Part shown: piece after piece, positions 37,875 to 45,308 of the stretch
How positions within the stretch are numbered: the first letter of the stretch is position 1
Layout: each line of letters opens with the position of its first letter
Assembly: GCA_903928015.1 (NCBI GenBank)
Contig: CAIYPF010000059.1
Location: 1 to 45,308 of the forward strand
Reading direction: 5' to 3'
From: an uncultured Gammaproteobacteria bacterium
GTDB lineage: Bacteria; Pseudomonadota; Gammaproteobacteria; Pseudomonadales; UBA5518
DNA length: 45,308 nt
Program-made: the position numbers and the translations under genes
The notes under the pieces: model-generated
Database searches by the model: none
Told to the model about the DNA's origin: nothing
The model's input: only the letters and a program-made list of their open reading frames with translations

Positions 37875-38153
37875 TCAGCCCAGATGCTCGTCCAGATAGC
37901 GCTCGATCTCCCGCGTGAGCGCGGATTTGAGCATCAGCATCAGCACCCCGAGTTTCACGTCGACCAGGATGTCCTTCTGCTGCAGCGTGAGGCGCGCATC
38001 GATGCCGCCGGAATAGCTGTAGTGCACGGTGTCGCCTTCCCAGCGGAAATCCCCGCCGTACTCGGACTTCAGCTGTTTCGCCAGCGCCTCGGTGCGCTTG
38101 CGCAGCGTCTTGCGATCGAGCGCATGCTCGCGCTGCAGATAGATCCGGCTCAT
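37875..38153 (-). CDS. polyhydroxyalkanoic acid system family protein
   Basis: A 92-residue protein matching the small PHA_gran_rgn family linked to polyhydroxyalkanoate metabolism. The start ATG 38153 (MSRIYLQREHALD) follows AGGAG; the frame continues upstream without support. Conserved features are REHALDRKTLRKRTEALAKQL, DTVHYSYSGGIDARLTLQQKDILVDVKLG and the C-terminal amphipathic LKSALTREIERYLDEHL. Its exact role is unknown; relatives are thought to associate with granules or regulate them. No PHA synthase is in the window. It is divergent from the patatin gene and faces the repeat-rich gap at its 3' end. Confidence 0.85.
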   Translation of the reverse strand: MSRIYLQREHALDRKTLRKRTEALAKQLKSEYGGDFRWEGDTVHYSYSGGIDARLTLQQKDILVDVKLGVLMLMLKSALTREIERYLDEHLG

Positions 38154-38235
38154 GAGGGGCTCCTGCCGTTTCGTGGCATTCTGTTGCAGCGGCGAGGCAT
38201 TGCCAATCGGTAGTGGCACAGGCAAGGGCATCACG

Positions 38236-38241
38236 GATAAT
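38236..38241 (+). promoter_or_regulatory. -10 element, possible leaderless start of the patatin gene
   Basis: GATAAT (five of six) lies six bases before the ATG at 38248, with GTGGCA (four of six) 17 bases upstream at the -35 position. Transcription would begin at or next to the ATG, giving a leaderless mRNA. This agrees with the lack of a Shine-Dalgarno sequence. Confidence 0.35.
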
Positions 38242-38247
38242 CCGCGC

Positions 38248-39828
38248 ATGAGGAACACTCGGCACAGCAGCAGCGCAGCGCCCGACGCCACGGTGGCGGG
38301 AATGCTGGCCGGACTCATGCCGGATTTCAGCGCCATGGCGCAACGCAACCAGCGCCTGCGGCAGTTGCAGACGGACATGGACGGCGCCACCACCTATGCC
38401 GCCTGGCGCGAAGCGGCCATGCGCTGGGACGAGGTGTCAGGCCTCGAGGCCTGGAAGCTCGAAGACGCCTCGCCCTTTTACGACTACCAGCTGATCCAGC
38501 GCCGCCTTGCCCAGATCCTGGCCGCGCGCGAGGGTGGATACATCCGGCGCCTGATGTTCCTGCTGCAGGAAGGACTGCACGGCAATCTCGGCAACATCTC
38601 CAACCCGCTGCTCTACCAGTGCTGCCGCTTCGGCACCAAGCGGCTGATCGAGCGCTACTTGGACGAGGTCTGCGAATCCCTCGCATTTCTCGCGGAATCG
38701 GGCAGCCAGCATGTGCCTCGCGAAGACCTGCTGGAGTTTTTCGGATCGACCAGCCAGACCTTCGGCCAGTCCTGCCTGATGCTGAGCGGTGGCGCCGCAC
38801 TCGGCATTTACCACTTCGGTGTCGTGAAATCGTTGTGGGAGAACGGCCTGCTGCCGCACGTGATTTCCGGCTCCAGCGCGGGCTCTGTCGTGGCAGCCAT
38901 GCTGGCCACGCACGACGAAGCCGAACTGGGTGAACTCATGCAGTCAGGCGAAGGGCTGGTGGAGCTGATCCGCTGGAACGAAAAGCCCTTGCCGTACCTG
39001 TTCGATGTGGCGCACTTCGACAGCGAACTCGGACGCCGGGTGCGCGATATGAGTTTCCGTGAGGCCTGGCAGCACAGCGGGCGCGCCGTGAACATCACCG
39101 TCTCTGCCGAAGGCCGCCACGCCGAGGGCAGGCTGCTCAACCACAGTACCTCGCCGAACGTGCTGGTCCGCAGCGCCGTGCGCGCCTCTTGCGCCGCGCC
39201 CTTCCTGATGCCGCCGGTGGAACTGCTGGCGCGCACCATGGGAGGCGAGACCATTCCCTACCTGAAGGGCACGCGCTTCCTCGACGGCTCCATCGGCGAC
39301 GATCTCCCGATCCGCCGCCTCACGCGGCTCTACGGCGTGAACCATTCCATCGTGAGCCTGGTGAATCCGCTGGTGCTGCCCTTCGTGTCGCGCAGCGTCC
39401 AGACGTCCGATGCCATGAGTGCGGTGGCGGGGCGTGCCATGGTGCGGTTGCTGAAGGAGGGCGCGAATCTGTCGCTGGAGGCGCTGCAGCGCGGCATTCC
39501 CTCTGCCAACGCGAGCCTCGCGATCCAGAAATTCCAGTCGGTGATGATGCAGGACTACCGCGGCGACATCACGCTGGTGCCCCCGCGCAGGCTCGCGCAC
39601 CTCTACCGCATGCTGCGCAACCACTCCCCGGCCGAGGAGCGGGAGTTTGTGGACATCGGCATGCGCATCACCTGGCCCTGGCTGGAGATGATCAAGAACA
39701 CCACGGCCATCAGCCGCTGCTTCCGATCCTGTATCCTCCGCCTGCAGACCCGCGCGCGTCCGGTGAGACGGACGGATGCCAAGGCGAAACGCGGGGGCCT
39801 GCGCCGACACAGTGGAGAAAAGACATGA
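38248..39828 (+). CDS. patatin-like phospholipase with DUF3336
   Basis: A 526-residue lipid acyl hydrolase. The N-terminal about 190 residues, including YAAWREAAMRWDEVSGLEAWK, match DUF3336, which precedes patatin domains in a family that includes yeast Tgl triacylglycerol lipases. The patatin domain has the oxyanion GGAALGIYH, nucleophile Ser210 in SGSSAGS and Asp346 in FLDGSIGDD, so the dyad is intact. Likely substrates are membrane phospholipids or stored neutral lipids. No signal peptide is visible, so it is probably cytosolic or membrane-peripheral. The ATG at 38248 lacks a ribosome site; an upstream in-frame start at 38152 is unlikely. The 3' end overlaps rubredoxin by four bases (ATGA). 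Confidence 0.9.
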   Translation: MRNTRHSSSAAPDATVAGMLAGLMPDFSAMAQRNQRLRQLQTDMDGATTYAAWREAAMRWDEVSGLEAWKLEDASPFYDYQLIQRRLAQILAAREGGYIRRLMFLLQEGLHGNLGNISNPLLYQCCRFGTKRLIERYLDEVCESLAFLAESGSQHVPREDLLEFFGSTSQTFGQSCLMLSGGAALGIYHFGVVKSLWENGLLPHVISGSSAGSVVAAMLATHDEAELGELMQSGEGLVELIRWNEKPLPYLFDVAHFDSELGRRVRDMSFREAWQHSGRAVNITVSAEGRHAEGRLLNHSTSPNVLVRSAVRASCAAPFLMPPVELLARTMGGETIPYLKGTRFLDGSIGDDLPIRRLTRLYGVNHSIVSLVNPLVLPFVSRSVQTSDAMSAVAGRAMVRLLKEGANLSLEALQRGIPSANASLAIQKFQSVMMQDYRGDITLVPPRRLAHLYRMLRNHSPAEEREFVDIGMRITWPWLEMIKNTTAISRCFRSCILRLQTRARPVRRTDAKAKRGGLRRHSGEKT

Positions 39829-39998
39829 GCGATTTCAGGAAGTGGGAGTGCGTGATCTGCGGCTTCATCTATGACGAAGCACTCGGCCTGCCCGATCACG
39901 GCATTGCGCCCGGCACCCGCTGGGAGGACGTTCCCGAAGACTTCGAATGCCCTGATTGCGGCATCAGCAAGTTCGATTTCGACCTGATGGAAGGTTGA
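39825..39998 (+). CDS. rubredoxin
   Basis: A 57-residue one-iron electron carrier. The Fe(Cys)4 ligands are Cys9 and Cys12 in WECVICGFIY and Cys42 and Cys45 in FECPDCGISK. The sequence between (GLPDHGIAPGTRWEDVPEDF) is textbook rubredoxin. The start ATG 39825 overlaps the patatin stop and has GGAG upstream. Rubredoxins supply electrons to alkane hydroxylases, some oxidases and peroxide-reducing enzymes; no AlkB or rubredoxin reductase is in the window. Coupling to a phospholipase is unusual. It might support the nearby P450, but that is speculation. Confidence 0.96.
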   Translation: MSDFRKWECVICGFIYDEALGLPDHGIAPGTRWEDVPEDFECPDCGISKFDFDLMEG

Positions 39999-40017
39999 TC
40001 GGCGGCGCGGCGCTTCC

Positions 40018-40716
40018 ATGGAGCATTGGCAGAACTTCTCGCCGCTGCACCTGGCGACTGTGCTGTGCTTCGCCATCGCCTGGGGGCTGCTCTGCCTGCG
40101 CGGCAGGGCCCTTCGCGGCACGTTGGCCGAGCCTCCCTGGCGTGCATCGCTCGCGCTGGTCGTCCTGTGCTGCTGGCTTTTCGCCAACGGCGTGCAGCTC
40201 CTTCCGGGGCGCTTTGACGCGGCGGTGGTGTTGCCCGTGCAGGTCTGCGACATCGCGGGTCTTGTCGCGGCACTGGCGATCTGGCGTCCGGGCGGATTGC
40301 CCGGCGCCATCCTGCACTTCTGGGGGCTGGGTTTCAGTGTGCAGGCGATCCTCACGCCCGAGTTGCTGCACGGCCCTGCACACGTCGATTTCTGGACCTT
40401 CTGGCTGCCGCACGCGAACCTGAGTGGAGCAGCCTGTTATGCCCTGGTGGTGGAACGCTACCGCCCGCGCTGGGCCGATGCGCGTGCCGCCTTCTGCTGC
40501 GCGCTCGCGTATCTTGGCCTGATGCTGCCTTTCGACCTGCTCACGGGTTTCAACTACGGCTATGTAGGCCCGGCCAAGCCCGGCAATCCCTCGCTGATCG
40601 ACTTCCTCGGCCCCTGGCCATGGCGGGTGGGCGTGATGGTGCTGCTGACGGCCGCGGTCTTCGCGCTGCTCGCCTTGCCCTCGGCCCGCGCTCAGAAACC
40701 CCGGAGCGTTGCGTAG
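40018..40716 (+). CDS. YwaF/TIGR02206-like integral membrane protein
   Basis: A 232-residue protein with about six transmembrane helices. ATG 40018 follows rubredoxin by 19 bases. LPVQVCDIAGLVAALAIW, FWGLGFSVQAILTPELLHGPAHVDFWTFWLPHAN and the GFNYGYVGPAKPGNPSLIDFLGPWPW segment match the YwaF/TIGR02206 family, which includes the TMEM164 relatives; TMEM164 is described as an acyltransferase in animals. In bacteria its function is not established; an acyl-transfer role would fit the lipid-rich neighbourhood but is inference. The last 25 bases overlap the opposing acyl-CoA dehydrogenase gene. Confidence 0.78.
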   Translation: MEHWQNFSPLHLATVLCFAIAWGLLCLRGRALRGTLAEPPWRASLALVVLCCWLFANGVQLLPGRFDAAVVLPVQVCDIAGLVAALAIWRPGGLPGAILHFWGLGFSVQAILTPELLHGPAHVDFWTFWLPHANLSGAACYALVVERYRPRWADARAAFCCALAYLGLMLPFDLLTGFNYGYVGPAKPGNPSLIDFLGPWPWRVGVMVLLTAAVFALLALPSARAQKPRSVA

Positions 40717-41831
40717 CGATTGCGGTGGAAGGCGCTGTCGCCCAACAACTGCATGCAGACCCGCGAGCGTTTGAGGAACAGCCCGATATCCAGTTCGTCG
40801 GTGGTGCCCATGCCACCGTGGAGTTGCACGGCCTCGTTGGTGATCAGTTCCGAACCGTCGTTGGCGCGCGCCTTCGCGAGGCTGGCGAGCAGCGGCAGCA
40901 TCGCGGCATTCGTGTCCACTGCATCACAGGCCGCGCGCACGGCGGTGCGCAGGAGTTCGAGCTCCGCGAACATCAGCGATGCGCGGTGCTGCAGGGCCTG
41001 GAAGGTGCCGATCACGGCGCCGAACTGCTCGCGCTGCTTGAGATAGGCCACTGTCCGGTCGAAGCATTCCTCCGCTCCGCCCAGCATCTCGGCCGAAAGC
41101 GCCGCGCGCCCGCGGTCCAGCACCTGTTGCAGCACGGGCCAGGCGTTGCCTTCTTCGCCCAGCAGGCAGGACGCATCGACGTCCACGTCGCTGAAGCTGA
41201 TGCGTGCGGCATTGCGGCTGTCCATCAAGGCGAGCTTCTGCCGGCTGATCCCGGGTGCGCCCGCGTCGACGAGGAAGAGACTGAGTCCCTGCTCATCGCC
41301 GGCGTTGCCACTGCTGCGCGCCACTACGAGCAGGCGCTCGGCGCTGTTGCCGTCGGCCACGAACTGCTTCACGCCGCTCAGGCGCCAGCCCGTAGCGCTG
41401 CGCACGGCGGGCATGGCTGCGCCCGTGGGGTCGTGGCGGTGCGATTCCTCCAGCGCCAGCGCCAGTCGCAGTCCACCGGTTGCGATCAGCGGCAGGAATT
41501 CTTCTTTCTGGGCATCACTGCCTGCGAGCTGCAGCGCGCTCGCGCCCAGTACGCAGGTGGAAAAGAGCGGAGATGCAGCGAGTGTGCGGCCGCACTCCTG
41601 CAGCAAGAGCCCCATGCCCGCAAAACCGAAATCCAGCCCGCCGTACTGCTCGGGGATCGTGATGCCGGCCCAGCCGAGCTCTGCCATGCGCGACCACAGG
41701 TCCATCGAATAGCCGAGCGGATCGCGGCCGTCGCGCAGTTCGCGCATGGCAGCGACCGGCGCGCACTCGCGGAGGAATTCGCGTGCAGTGTCGGCGAGTT
41801 GGCGCTGTTCGTCTGAAGGTACGAGTGACAT
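40692..41831 (-). CDS. acyl-CoA dehydrogenase family protein, subunit-like
   Basis: A 379-residue flavoprotein of the acyl-CoA dehydrogenase fold, probably introducing a 2,3-double bond into an acyl-CoA with FAD. The start ATG 41831 follows AGGAAG. Features are GWAGITIPEQYGGLDFGFAGMGLLLQECGRTL, AEMLGGAEECFDRTVAYLKQREQFGAVIGTFQALQH (FAD contacts) and QLHGGMGTTDELDIGLFLKRS. The Glu-Gly-Thr catalytic motif of medium-chain enzymes is not seen near the C-terminus. Together with the paralogue 27 bases upstream in the operon, this resembles heteromeric dehydrogenases of steroid catabolism (FadE28/FadE29-like), where only one subunit holds the catalytic base. Confidence 0.88.
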   Translation of the reverse strand: MSLVPSDEQRQLADTAREFLRECAPVAAMRELRDGRDPLGYSMDLWSRMAELGWAGITIPEQYGGLDFGFAGMGLLLQECGRTLAASPLFSTCVLGASALQLAGSDAQKEEFLPLIATGGLRLALALEESHRHDPTGAAMPAVRSATGWRLSGVKQFVADGNSAERLLVVARSSGNAGDEQGLSLFLVDAGAPGISRQKLALMDSRNAARISFSDVDVDASCLLGEEGNAWPVLQQVLDRGRAALSAEMLGGAEECFDRTVAYLKQREQFGAVIGTFQALQHRASLMFAELELLRTAVRAACDAVDTNAAMLPLLASLAKARANDGSELITNEAVQLHGGMGTTDELDIGLFLKRSRVCMQLLGDSAFHRNRYATLRGF

Positions 41832-41858
41832 GTCGGTGTCTTCCTGCTGGCAATGCGT

Positions 41859-43055
41859 TCAGATCACGCCGGGCAGGCCGAGGGCCCGCTTGGCGATGAT
41901 GTTCAGCTGGATCTCCGAGCTGCCGCCCGCGATGCTGAGCGCCTTGGTGCTCAGCATGCCGCGCGCGGTGTCGATCTCGGCGCCGGAGAACTCCTCGCCC
42001 TCCCATCCCAGCCCCTGGCTGCCCATCATGGCGACCATGAGTTCGTTGCGGCGCTTTTCTTCCTCGGTGCCGCAGTACTTCATCACCAGGGCGGTAAGGC
42101 CGGTGCCGGTGCGCGCCTTGGACTCCTCGATGATGCGTTGCTGCGTGAGGCCGATGGCGTGCATCTGCATCTCGTGGCGGGCGAGGCGGTCGCGCATGAC
42201 CGCATCCTCCACCTGGCCGCTCGCCGAGACCGGCAGGTAACGTTTGGCGCATTCCACAGCGCCGTAGGCGCGGGTCGCGCTCTCGACGCCGATCTCGGAC
42301 ATCAGCTTGCGCTCGTGTTTGAGCAGTGCTTTTGCCACGCCCCAGCCGCCGTGCAGCGGGCCCACGAGGTTGCTGCGCGGCACGCGGACGTTGTCGAAGA
42401 AGGTCTGGCAGAACTCGGAGTGGCCGCTGATCAGTTCGATGGGGCGCACCGTGATGCCGGGAGAGGCCATGTCGATCAGCAGGAAGCTGATGCCCTCCTG
42501 CTTGCGGGCGGCGGGGTCGGTGCGCACCAGGCAGAAAATCCAGTCGGCGCGATCGGCCTGCGAGGTCCAGATCTTCGAGCCGTTGATCACGAAGTGGTCG
42601 CCATCGATGTCGGCGCGCGTCTGCAGGCTCGCGAGATCCGAGCCCGCGCCCGGCTCGCTGTAGCCCTGGCACCAGCGCGCACGGCCTTGTGCGATCCCGG
42701 GCAGATGCAGTGCCTTCTGTTCCGCGTTGCCGAATTCGAGCAATGCGGGCCCGAGCATCCAGATGCCGAGGCTGAAGAGCGGGGAGCGGCAGCGCAGCCG
42801 TCGCATCTCGTCTTTGATGATGCGCGCCTCCTGTTCGCCAAGTCCGGCGCCGCCGTATTCCTGCGGCCACTCCGGCACCACCCAGCCCTGGTCGCGCATG
42901 CGCTCGAACCACAGCTGCGCATCGGGAGAGGGGAAGCTGCCATTGCGGCCGCCCCAGTACTGCTCGCCCGGTGTGATGGGCTGGCGCTGGCTGGCGGGGC
43001 AGTTCTCTTCAAGCCAGCGTCGCACGCTGGCGCGGAAATCGGTGGTCTCGCTCAT
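41859..43055 (-). CDS. acyl-CoA dehydrogenase family protein, partner subunit
   Basis: A 398-residue acyl-CoA dehydrogenase starting at ATG 43055 (MSETTDF) after AAAGGTG; a longer in-frame start at 43136 is rejected. RWCQGYSEPGAGSDLASLQTRA, KIWTSQADRADWIFCLVRTD and the C-terminal SIAGGSSEIQLNIIAKRALGLP are typical. At the position of the MCAD catalytic Glu (YEGTSQIQ) it has AGGSSEIQ, so the base, if present, must lie elsewhere, as in isovaleryl- or steroid-type enzymes. It is first in the minus-strand operon, divergent from the SDR across an inverted repeat. The substrate is unknown; a branched or polycyclic acyl-CoA would fit. Confidence 0.9.
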   Translation of the reverse strand: MSETTDFRASVRRWLEENCPASQRQPITPGEQYWGGRNGSFPSPDAQLWFERMRDQGWVVPEWPQEYGGAGLGEQEARIIKDEMRRLRCRSPLFSLGIWMLGPALLEFGNAEQKALHLPGIAQGRARWCQGYSEPGAGSDLASLQTRADIDGDHFVINGSKIWTSQADRADWIFCLVRTDPAARKQEGISFLLIDMASPGITVRPIELISGHSEFCQTFFDNVRVPRSNLVGPLHGGWGVAKALLKHERKLMSEIGVESATRAYGAVECAKRYLPVSASGQVEDAVMRDRLARHEMQMHAIGLTQQRIIEESKARTGTGLTALVMKYCGTEEEKRRNELMVAMMGSQGLGWEGEEFSGAEIDTARGMLSTKALSIAGGSSEIQLNIIAKRALGLPGVI

Positions 43056-43110
43056 GGTGATGCACCTTTGATGAGGGCTTGCGCATGGTAATCCATCGAT
43101 CTGCGGCCGC

Positions 43111-43154
43111 GAATGACCGTTGGCGTCGCGCCGCACTGGCAGGGCCGGTCATTC
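43111..43154. promoter_or_regulatory. perfect inverted repeat, possible operator between acyl-CoA dehydrogenase and SDR
   Basis: GAATGACCG (43111-43119) and CGGTCATTC (43146-43154) are perfect inverse complements separated by 26 bases, inside the 157-base divergent intergenic region. This arrangement could bind a TetR- or GntR-type repressor controlling both operons. No regulator gene is adjacent. Apart from this and the SDR ribosome site, the intergenic region shows nothing clear. Confidence 0.45.
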
Positions 43155-43212
43155 CTTCATTAACATGCGCGGGCCGGCGCGTTGCCGGTGCAGTTACCGC
43201 GAGGAGTCCGGC

Positions 43213-43962
43213 ATGAAGCGTCTCGAAGGCAAGGTGGCGCTGGTCACGGGTGCCGGATCAGGCATAGGCCGCGCTGTCTCGCTGCGTCTGGCAGCCGAGG
43301 GTGCGCGGGTCTTCTGCGTGGATCTGCAAGACGAACCCCTGGAGCAGACCTGTGAAGCGGTGCTCGGTGCCGGCGGCGTGGCGCTCGCCCGCCGCTGCGA
43401 CGTGAGCAGCGAGGCCGATGTGCGCTCCAGCGTGGCGGCCGCGGCAACCGCTTGGGGACGTCTTGATCACCTGAGCAACATGGCCGGCATCCTGCGTTTC
43501 GACAACTTCCACGAGATCGCGCTGGAGGATTTCCGCCGCGTGATCGACGTGAACCTCTTCGGCACCTTCATGTTCTGCCGCGAAGCGATTCCGCACCTTC
43601 TCAAGGTGGGCGGCAACATCGTGAACACGGCCTCGACCTCCTCGCACGCGGGATTGCCGTGGGGCGGGGTCTATTCCGCCTCCAAGGGTGCCGTGCTCGC
43701 CATGACGCGCACCATCGCAGTGGAGTACGGCCGCCTCGGTCTGCGCGCCAACAGCGTCTCGCCCGGCGATATCGCCACGCCCATGTCCAAGCACGTGAAG
43801 ATGCCCGCGGGCGTGGACTTCAGCTGGATGGACCGCTGCAAGGCGTTGCACGGCCCGCGTCCGCCCGAGGTTGTTGCCGGCGTGGTCGCGATGCTCGCCT
43901 CGGATGATGCCGCGCACATCAACGGCGAGGACATCCGCGTCGACGGCGGCACGCTTTCCTGA
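43213..43962 (+). CDS. short-chain dehydrogenase/reductase (SDR)
   Basis: A 249-residue Rossmann-fold NAD(P)H-dependent oxidoreductase. ATG 43213 follows GAGGAG; the in-frame start at 43120 is unsupported. The cofactor motif is TGAGSGIGRA; an Asp after strand two (FCVDLQDE) suggests NAD(H) preference. NMAG replaces the usual NNAG. Catalytic Tyr154 and Lys158 are in YSASKGA, with the Ser in NTASTSSHAG. The end (HINGEDIRVDGGTLS) is classical. It probably oxidises a 3-hydroxy or steroid-like alcohol, in line with the divergent acyl-CoA dehydrogenases. The amidotransferase gene follows 9 bases later. Confidence 0.93.
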   Translation: MKRLEGKVALVTGAGSGIGRAVSLRLAAEGARVFCVDLQDEPLEQTCEAVLGAGGVALARRCDVSSEADVRSSVAAAATAWGRLDHLSNMAGILRFDNFHEIALEDFRRVIDVNLFGTFMFCREAIPHLLKVGGNIVNTASTSSHAGLPWGGVYSASKGAVLAMTRTIAVEYGRLGLRANSVSPGDIATPMSKHVKMPAGVDFSWMDRCKALHGPRPPEVVAGVVAMLASDDAAHINGEDIRVDGGTLS

Positions 43963-43971
43963 GGCCGCCCC

Positions 43972-44691
43972 ATGACGCACTCTGTCGGCATACTCGTGGT
44001 AGGTGAGCCGCCCGCGGAACTCGCCGGGCGTTATGCCGGTTACGGCACCATGGTCGAGGAACTCCTGGGTGCCGCAGACGGCGAACTCGGATTCCGGCAG
44101 TACGATGTCCGCGCCGGGGATTACCCTGCCGCGCCCGATGCGCACGACGCCTGGCTCATCACGGGCAGCCGTCACGCCGCCTACGAAGACCTGCCCTGGA
44201 TCCACTGGCTCGCGACGTTCATCCGCGAGCTCGACGCCCGGAAGATCCCCTTGGTCGGCATTTGTTTCGGCCACCAGCTGATCGCCCGCGCGCTCGGTGG
44301 AGAGGTGGTCAAAGCGCCGCAGGGCTGGGGCGTGGGAGTGCACGAGGCCGGCATCACAGCGCGTGCGCCCTGGATGGACGCCGACGCGAGCAGCGTGAGC
44401 ATGGTGGTGAGCCACCAGGATCAGGTGACGACCCTTCCCCCGCAGGCCGAGCCTCTCGCTTCCAGCGCATTCTGTCCGGTTGCCATGTACCACGTAGGCT
44501 CGCACATCTTCGCGATGCAGGCGCACCCGGAATTCAGTCGCGAGTACTCGCGCGATCTCATGGAAGTGCGCCGCGGACTGATCGGCGACGAGCGCATCGA
44601 TGCCGGCATGGCTTCGCTTTCCGCAGGCACCGATTCCGCCCGCGTCGCGCGCTGGATCGCTGCCTTCCTGAATCACGCATGGACGCACTGA
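43972..44691 (+). CDS. class I glutamine amidotransferase (GATase1)
   Basis: A 239-residue stand-alone amidotransferase-like protein. The triad is intact: Cys98 in VGICFGHQLIARALGG, and His185 and Glu187 in MQAHPEF. It resembles GMP-synthase-type glutaminases annotated as glutamine amidotransferase or gamma-glutamyl hydrolase-like, such as the YfeJ/GuaA-like group. It may hydrolyse glutamine or a gamma-glutamyl amide such as gamma-glutamyl-GABA; the latter would link to the GABA enzyme at the left edge, but there is no direct evidence. It lies 9 bases after the SDR and overlaps the next gene by 13 bases. Confidence 0.88.
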   Translation: MTHSVGILVVGEPPAELAGRYAGYGTMVEELLGAADGELGFRQYDVRAGDYPAAPDAHDAWLITGSRHAAYEDLPWIHWLATFIRELDARKIPLVGICFGHQLIARALGGEVVKAPQGWGVGVHEAGITARAPWMDADASSVSMVVSHQDQVTTLPPQAEPLASSAFCPVAMYHVGSHIFAMQAHPEFSREYSRDLMEVRRGLIGDERIDAGMASLSAGTDSARVARWIAAFLNHAWTH

Positions 44692-45308
44692 GCGAGGCAC
44701 TTCTCGAGCCCCGCGCCTATCCCCACCGGGTCGACCAGGTCCGCCTGGTCGAGACCCACATCTCCCGCGTGTTCCTCGCCGGTGATTTCGCCTACAAGCT
44801 GAAGAAACCCGTTTTTTTCGGCTTTCTCGATTTCCGTTCGCTGGAAGCGCGCAGGCATTTCTGTTTCGAGGAATTGCGGCTCAACCGTCGCTTCGCGCCG
44901 GGGCTTTATCTCGATGTGGTTGCCATCGTCCGCGGGCCCGATGGGCCGCGCGTCGCGGGCGAGGGCGAAGTCATCGACTTCGCCGTGAGGATGCGCCGCT
45001 TCCCCGATGGCGCCCTGCTCGCCGAGCGTGCGCAAGCGGGCACGGTGCCGGCGTCCGTGTGGTCCGGCCTTGGCGCGACACTTGCGCGTTTGCACCGAGA
45101 TCTGCCGCGAGCGCCTGCCGCAGACGAGGAGCGCGACGGCGTGCCGCCGCATTTCCGCGACGCACTGTCCGAGAACTTCCGTCAGTGCCGTGCTTTTTTG
45201 CGCGATCGCGAGGATGTCGCTCTCCTGAACGCAGTGGAGGAGCGCACCTGGGCAGACTGGCGTCGATTCGAGGGCCTGCTGTGGCGCCGGCATGAGGCCG
45301 GCTGCAGA
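44679..45308 (+). CDS. aminoglycoside-phosphotransferase-like protein (COG2187 type), 3' end outside window
   Basis: At least 210 residues, open to the window edge. ATG 44679 (MDALSEALLEPRAYPHRVD) overlaps the amidotransferase stop by 13 bases. THISRVFLAGDFAYKLKKPVFFGFLDF with LEARRHFCFEELRLNRRFAPGLYLDVV is the N-terminal signature of COG2187 proteins, which join a kinase-like domain to a P-loop ATP-binding domain. Here only the first part, plus RMRRFPDGALLAE and ARLHRDLP, is visible; the expected Walker A region lies beyond the edge. The physiological substrate is not known, and the name does not imply antibiotic resistance. Confidence 0.8.
   Translation, partial: MDALSEALLEPRAYPHRVDQVRLVETHISRVFLAGDFAYKLKKPVFFGFLDFRSLEARRHFCFEELRLNRRFAPGLYLDVVAIVRGPDGPRVAGEGEVIDFAVRMRRFPDGALLAERAQAGTVPASVWSGLGATLARLHRDLPRAPAADEERDGVPPHFRDALSENFRQCRAFLRDREDVALLNAVEERTWADWRRFEGLLWRRHEAGCR

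Noticed and set aside
37673-37918. 81-codon + strand frame with heptad repeats
   Set aside because: Not annotated as a gene: no ribosome site, openness follows from the 21-base repeat, and it runs antisense into the PHA-system gene. Kept only as a finding.

Overview
The window is a high-G+C, densely packed chromosomal segment of a Gammaproteobacterium. The gene set (wrbA-DUF2069, sppA, tex, dgkA, yihY, HD-GYP/EAL/PilZ signalling, REP-type palindromes) fits that class. The lipid and hydrophobic-compound catabolism genes (acyl-CoA ligase, P450, TLP1 thiolase-like protein, paired acyl-CoA dehydrogenases, limonene-epoxide-hydrolase-like protein, PHA-associated protein) suggest a marine or environmental oligotroph such as a Halieaceae/OM60-like or Nevskiales-like organism. 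That placement is inference. I see no tRNA, rRNA, CRISPR array, insertion sequence or prophage.

Layout: (1) 1-3499, gabT (5' end cut off) overlapping a secreted S1-type protease and a membrane FHA-like protein. (2) 3433-11841, envelope and housekeeping genes: a PQQ-type dehydrogenase fused to cytochrome c, a YjdF-like membrane protein, a thioredoxin-like lipoprotein coupled to yihY, wrbA, DUF2069, sppA, a zinc aminopeptidase-like lipoprotein whose start codon is unclear, and a DgkA-type kinase. (3) 11967-16959, tex, then a porin / FMN-binding / PepSY operon that looks like an envelope redox unit. (4) 16938-19406, a limonene-epoxide-hydrolase-like gene divergent from a GFA-VOC fusion, a REP/BIME cluster, and a DUF1214 protein.

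(5) 19407-32055 is the most striking part: about 12.7 kb given almost wholly to signal transduction. A REC-EAL protein with eroded catalytic motifs is divergent from a tightly overlapping four-gene operon. That operon encodes a REC-HD-GYP phosphodiesterase, a 1628-residue PhnD/PAS hybrid kinase, an MHYT hybrid kinase and a REC-Hpt protein. A class III nucleotide cyclase fused to a PilZ domain faces the operon 12 nt away. Together they encode phosphorelay input, c-di-GMP hydrolysis, a possible c-di-GMP-binding pseudo-enzyme and a cyclase that may read c-di-GMP. I infer one integrated cAMP/c-di-GMP phosphorelay module.

(6) 32240-37456, lipid-type catabolism: an acyl-CoA ligase coupled to a CorA-like transporter, then a P450 and a TLP1-type thiolase-like protein. 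(7) 37457-37874 has no convincing gene. It is a mosaic of REP-like palindromes, nested inverted repeats and a 21-bp minisatellite. (8) 37875-45308, a PHA-system protein divergent from a possibly leaderless patatin gene coupled to rubredoxin, a YwaF/TIGR02206-like membrane protein, two acyl-CoA dehydrogenases divergent from an SDR across a perfect inverted repeat, a class I glutamine amidotransferase, and an aminoglycoside-phosphotransferase-like gene running off the right edge.
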